In this document: positions 5,764-8,724 of the stretch, one piece after another | Position numbering within the stretch: position 1 is the first letter of the stretch | How the letters are laid out: every line of letters starts with the position of its first letter | DNA from: Crenothrix polyspora | Lineage (GTDB): Bacteria; Pseudomonadota; Gammaproteobacteria; Methylococcales; Methylomonadaceae | Direction: 5' to 3' | Assembly (NCBI GenBank): GCA_945903675.1 | Contig: CAMDOP010000127.1 | Coordinates: 1-8,724, forward strand | Length of the DNA: 8,724 nt | The notes under the pieces: generated by a model | What the model was told of the DNA's origin: nothing | What the model saw: only the letters and a program-made list of their open reading frames with translations | Databases searched by the model: none | Made by a program: the position numbers and the translations under genes

Positions 5764-7449
5764 ATGACTTATCAGTCTTTGCTACAAACATTACAAGCAA
5801 GCAATAAACTTTCAGTCTCTGAGTTAAAAAAAGCAGAACACGTTCAAAAAACCTCGCCCGCAGAAAGCGTGCCTCAGTTATTAGTTAAATTAGGCTTATG
5901 TTCAGAGCTTGATGTGGCGGATGCTTTTGTTGAATCAGGTCATTTTGAGAAAGTAACCCCTGATCAATATCCTTTAGAAGTGCAGTTACCGGAAACTGTG
6001 TCTTTACGGTTTTTAAAAAACTACCATATCATTGGCTTAGCCCAGACAAAAGACGCTATTTCGGTTGCCATGATGGATCCCGCCGATCCGTTTACTATCA
6101 ATAGCCTTAGATTGGCGACCGGAAAAACCATTCTTGTCAAAGTGGGTTTACTTTCAGAAATAGATGCTGCCCTTGACATTCAGTACGGTGAAGACCGGTC
6201 GAAAGCCGATAAACTGATTGCCGATTCACTAACTGATGATTTGGGCGAAGAAGATTTAGCGCATTTAAAAGATTTAGCCAGTGAAGCGCCCGTTATCAAG
6301 ATGGTTAATTTGATTATGCAACGCGCGATTGAAACCAGAGCTTCAGACATCCACATTGAACCCTTTGAACAAATTTTAAAAGTCCGCTTGCGTATCGATG
6401 GCGTCTTACAGGAAATTGACGCGCCCAATGTCAAATCAACAGCGGCAGTCATTTCACGTATTAAAATTATGGCCAAACTTAATATTGCCGAGCGACGACT
6501 CCCACAGGATGGTCGTATCAAAGTGCAAATGATAGGCAAAGAACTTGATTTGCGGGTTTCTACAATCCCCACTATGCACGGTGAAAGCGTCGTTATCCGC
6601 TTACTGGACAAAGAAAATACCGTGCTTGATTTTGCCGCTCTAGGCTTCTCAGGTCGGCATTTACAACAATTTATTGATGTATTATCGCAGCCGCACGGTA
6701 TTATTCTTATTACCGGCCCAACCGGTAGTGGTAAATCAACGACGATGTATGCCGCCTTAAAACAACTGAATACACCAGAACGAAAAATCATCACTGTTGA
6801 GGATCCGGTAGAATACCAGATGGAGGGTATTAATCAGATTCAGGCAAAACCACAAATAGGTTTAACATTTGCCTCCGCATTGCGCTCTATTGTTCGTCAA
6901 GATCCTGATGTCATTATGATCGGTGAAATGCGTGACTTAGAAACAGCCAGAATTGCTGTGCAATCAGCGCTTACCGGTCATTTAGTGTTATCAACCCTAC
7001 ATACCAATGATGCTGCCGGCGGGGTAACACGACTACTGGATATGGGCTTGGAGGAGTATTTGCTGACGTCTACCGTCAATGGCATATTAGCACAACGTCT
7101 GGTTAGAAAACTTTGTTCTCACTGTAAAAAAGGGGCCATTGCTGGGCCCGAAACGATCAATAATTTACGTTTACATCGCTTTACCTCTCAGCAAGATATT
7201 GTTTTATATCAGCCTGTTGGTTGTTCTGCTTGCTCAAATACGGGCTACCGTGGGCGACTCGCTATTATTGAGTTTTTACCTATGACAGACCCCATTCGTA
7301 AATTAATTATGGCCCATGAAGAAGCCGGAGCAATTCAAAAACTCGCTATCGCTGAAGGCATGCAAACGTTGTATGAAAATGGCTTGGTTAAGGCGATAGA
7401 AGGCATAACGACTCTGGAAGAAGTGATGCGCGTTACTTCAGAAACCTAA
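5764..7449 (+). CDS. gspE: Type II secretion ATPase GspE
   Basis: This 561-residue cytoplasmic ATPase powers pseudopilus assembly in type II secretion. An N-terminal GspE/PilB-type domain (about 55-160) precedes the ATPase domain. Visible motifs are Walker A GPTGSGKST (318-326), Asp box VEDPVEYQ (345-352), Walker B DPDVIMIGEMRD (380-391, Glu388), His box TGHLVLSTLHT (404-414) and a zinc-type tetracysteine C451-x2-C454...C487-x2-C490. GspE is preferred over PilB because of LPQDGRI, GVTRLLDMG, the E-F-G gene order and the prepilin that follows. It is somewhat longer than many GspE proteins (about 500). ATG 5764 lacks a near ribosome binding site; AAGGG at 5741-5745 is 18 bases away, so initiation may be weak. 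It is the first gene of the operon. Confidence 0.94.
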   Translation: MTYQSLLQTLQASNKLSVSELKKAEHVQKTSPAESVPQLLVKLGLCSELDVADAFVESGHFEKVTPDQYPLEVQLPETVSLRFLKNYHIIGLAQTKDAISVAMMDPADPFTINSLRLATGKTILVKVGLLSEIDAALDIQYGEDRSKADKLIADSLTDDLGEEDLAHLKDLASEAPVIKMVNLIMQRAIETRASDIHIEPFEQILKVRLRIDGVLQEIDAPNVKSTAAVISRIKIMAKLNIAERRLPQDGRIKVQMIGKELDLRVSTIPTMHGESVVIRLLDKENTVLDFAALGFSGRHLQQFIDVLSQPHGIILITGPTGSGKSTTMYAALKQLNTPERKIITVEDPVEYQMEGINQIQAKPQIGLTFASALRSIVRQDPDVIMIGEMRDLETARIAVQSALTGHLVLSTLHTNDAAGGVTRLLDMGLEEYLLTSTVNGILAQRLVRKLCSHCKKGAIAGPETINNLRLHRFTSQQDIVLYQPVGCSACSNTGYRGRLAIIEFLPMTDPIRKLIMAHEEAGAIQKLAIAEGMQTLYENGLVKAIEGITTLEEVMRVTSET

Positions 7450-7450
7450 G

Positions 7451-8668
7451 ATGACTTTATTTACTTACAAAGCCATTAATCAACTAGGCGAAACCGAAGA
7501 AGGCACAAGAGATGTAGCTGATGAGCAGGCCCTGATCACAGCATTACAATCGGAAGGCCTAATCCCTGTCCATGTTGCCGCAGGTAATAACCGCTCTTTT
7601 TTTAGCATGGGTTTTGGTCTTAAAACCTCAAAATTATCTCAAAAAGACATTGCGTTGTTAACCGGTGAACTAGCGACTTTACTCGAGTCTGGCTTGCCGT
7701 TGGACAAGTCATTACTTGTGTTAATGGATTTGACTGAAGACAATGAGCGCTTAACTAAATTAATCGCACGCGTTTTGGAAAAAGTTAAAGGCGGTGTCTC
7801 GCTGGCCGATGCACTTGAGCAACAACAAGGCATTTTTAGCAAATTTTATTTAAATATGATTCGCGCTGGAGAAGCAGGCGGCGCCTTGGATGAGGTATTA
7901 ACACGATTGTCCGAATACTTGGAACGCTCACAAGAATTAAAAGATTCGGTCAGTACCGCTCTGATTTATCCGATTATTTTGTTAGTGATGTCATTGGCCT
8001 CTTTATTTATTATGTTAACGTTTGTGGTGCCGCAATTTACCGAAATGTTTGAAAGCGCCGGTAAAGCTCTGCCCGTATCAACTCAGATTGTTGTCGGACT
8101 GGCAGAATGGTTGCAAGCTTATTGGTGGGCCTTACTGATTGGTTTTCTTTTTATTTCAAGTTATATGAAATATCAATTAGCCGATCCGCTAAGAAAGAAA
8201 GTCTGGGACGGTCGCTTTCTTAAATTGCCGTTGGCCGGCACCATTATCACCAATAAAGAAACCGCCAATATTACACGTACACTGGGTACCCTTTTGGGCA
8301 ATGGGGTGTCTATAATTTCAGCCTTGGTGATTGTTAGAGAAACCGTGGACAATTTAGTCATTGCTAGCACTATTGCAGATGCTGAAGAGCACTTAAAACA
8401 AGGTAAAAATTTATCAGATGCTTTACTTGAAAAGCATTTATTACCTAAAATGGCCTTGCAGATGATTAAAATGGGTGAGGAGACAGGACGTCTTGAGGAA
8501 ATGCTACTGCGCGTAGCGAGTATTTATGACAAACAACTCAGAGTCGCCATACAACGACTATTGGCTTTTCTTGAGCCCGTGTTAATTATTACCTTGGGAC
8601 TCATGATTGCCGGCATTATTGTGTCGATTTTGCTAGCAATTTTGAGTGTAAATGATTTGGCCTTTTAA
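7451..8668 (+). CDS. gspF: Type II secretion inner-membrane platform protein GspF
   Basis: This 405-residue polytopic inner-membrane protein couples GspE to the pseudopilus. It has the family's two related cytoplasmic T2SSF domains (about 68-190 and 270-393), with matched motifs MIRAGEAGGALDEVL (136-150) and MIKMGEETGRLEEML (338-352). Predicted membrane segments lie at about 171-193, 222-240 and 373-400. The length is normal for GspF. The start ATG is one base after the gspE stop codon (TAAG-ATG), with no strong ribosome binding site, so translation is probably coupled to gspE. Confidence 0.95.
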   Translation: MTLFTYKAINQLGETEEGTRDVADEQALITALQSEGLIPVHVAAGNNRSFFSMGFGLKTSKLSQKDIALLTGELATLLESGLPLDKSLLVLMDLTEDNERLTKLIARVLEKVKGGVSLADALEQQQGIFSKFYLNMIRAGEAGGALDEVLTRLSEYLERSQELKDSVSTALIYPIILLVMSLASLFIMLTFVVPQFTEMFESAGKALPVSTQIVVGLAEWLQAYWWALLIGFLFISSYMKYQLADPLRKKVWDGRFLKLPLAGTIITNKETANITRTLGTLLGNGVSIISALVIVRETVDNLVIASTIADAEEHLKQGKNLSDALLEKHLLPKMALQMIKMGEETGRLEEMLLRVASIYDKQLRVAIQRLLAFLEPVLIITLGLMIAGIIVSILLAILSVNDLAF

Positions 8669-8685
8669 CGGAAACATGATCTACC

Positions 8686-8724
8686 ATGAAACATTTTAAA
8701 AATCACAAACAATCTGGCTTTACC
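8686..8724 (+). CDS. gspG: Type II secretion major pseudopilin GspG, 5' end only
   Basis: Only 13 codons are in the window (MKHFKNHKQSGFT...). A short basic leader ending KQSG followed by FT is the classic prepilin peptidase site (cleavage after Gly, N-methylation of Phe). The gap after gspF is 17 bases. Position after gspE-gspF makes the major pseudopilin GspG the best call, though another pseudopilin cannot be excluded from so few residues. Confidence 0.75.
   Translation, partial: MKHFKNHKQSGFT

Noticed and set aside
6180..6794. Long minus-strand open frame (204 codons) inside gspE
   Set aside because: It is antisense to a fully conserved ATPase domain; the product resembles no protein and has no start signals.
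1..8724. CRISPR arrays, tRNA or rRNA genes, insertion sequences
   Set aside because: No regularly spaced repeats of array type, no cloverleaf or rRNA-like stretch, and no transposase or terminal inverted repeats were found on reading both strands.

Overview
The window looks like a moderately AT-rich gammaproteobacterial chromosome segment. The type II secretion (Gsp) proteins, the VpsR/FleQ-like sigma-54 activators and the intergenic sigma-54 signals all fit that. A methanotroph-like (Methylococcales) host is possible, but that is an impression and not something the sequence proves.

Layout, left to right. (1) Positions 1-921, minus strand: the 5' part of a gene for an exported protein of unknown function; it runs off the left edge. 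(2) Positions 922-1679: the regulatory region of that gene, with a good -24/-12 (sigma-54) promoter at 1053-1068 and two near-identical upstream activator-like sites at 1240 and 1294. (3) Positions 1680-3074, minus: a sigma-54 enhancer-binding protein (here EBP1). (4) Positions 3180-3344, minus: a possible 54-residue small protein with a good ribosome binding site. It is preceded by a second -24/-12 promoter (3488-3503) and two more copies of the same activator-like site (3578 and 3633). (5) Positions 3966-5363, minus: EBP2, a paralogue about 80% identical to EBP1. (6) Positions 5364-5763: an AT-rich divergent intergenic region. (7) Positions 5764-8724, plus: the start of a type II secretion operon, gspE, gspF and the first codons of gspG.

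The most interesting unit is the minus-strand half, a tandemly repeated regulatory cassette: activator gene, paired sites, sigma-54 promoter, target gene. The 18-bp site TGTAATATTTTTAAGACA or a close variant occurs as a direct pair spaced 54 or 55 bp, and each pair lies upstream of one of the two sigma-54 promoters. The two activators share the same DNA-recognition helix, so they probably read the same sites. Both carry a VpsR-like degenerate receiver domain with an unusual, regularly spaced cysteine cluster (C-x4-C-x4-C-x4-CC), which suggests a metal or redox input. The inferred circuit is that EBP2 and/or EBP1 switch on the exported protein and, through the second promoter, the small gene and EBP1 itself. 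The adjacent Gsp operon is a plausible export route for the secreted product, but that link rests on proximity only.
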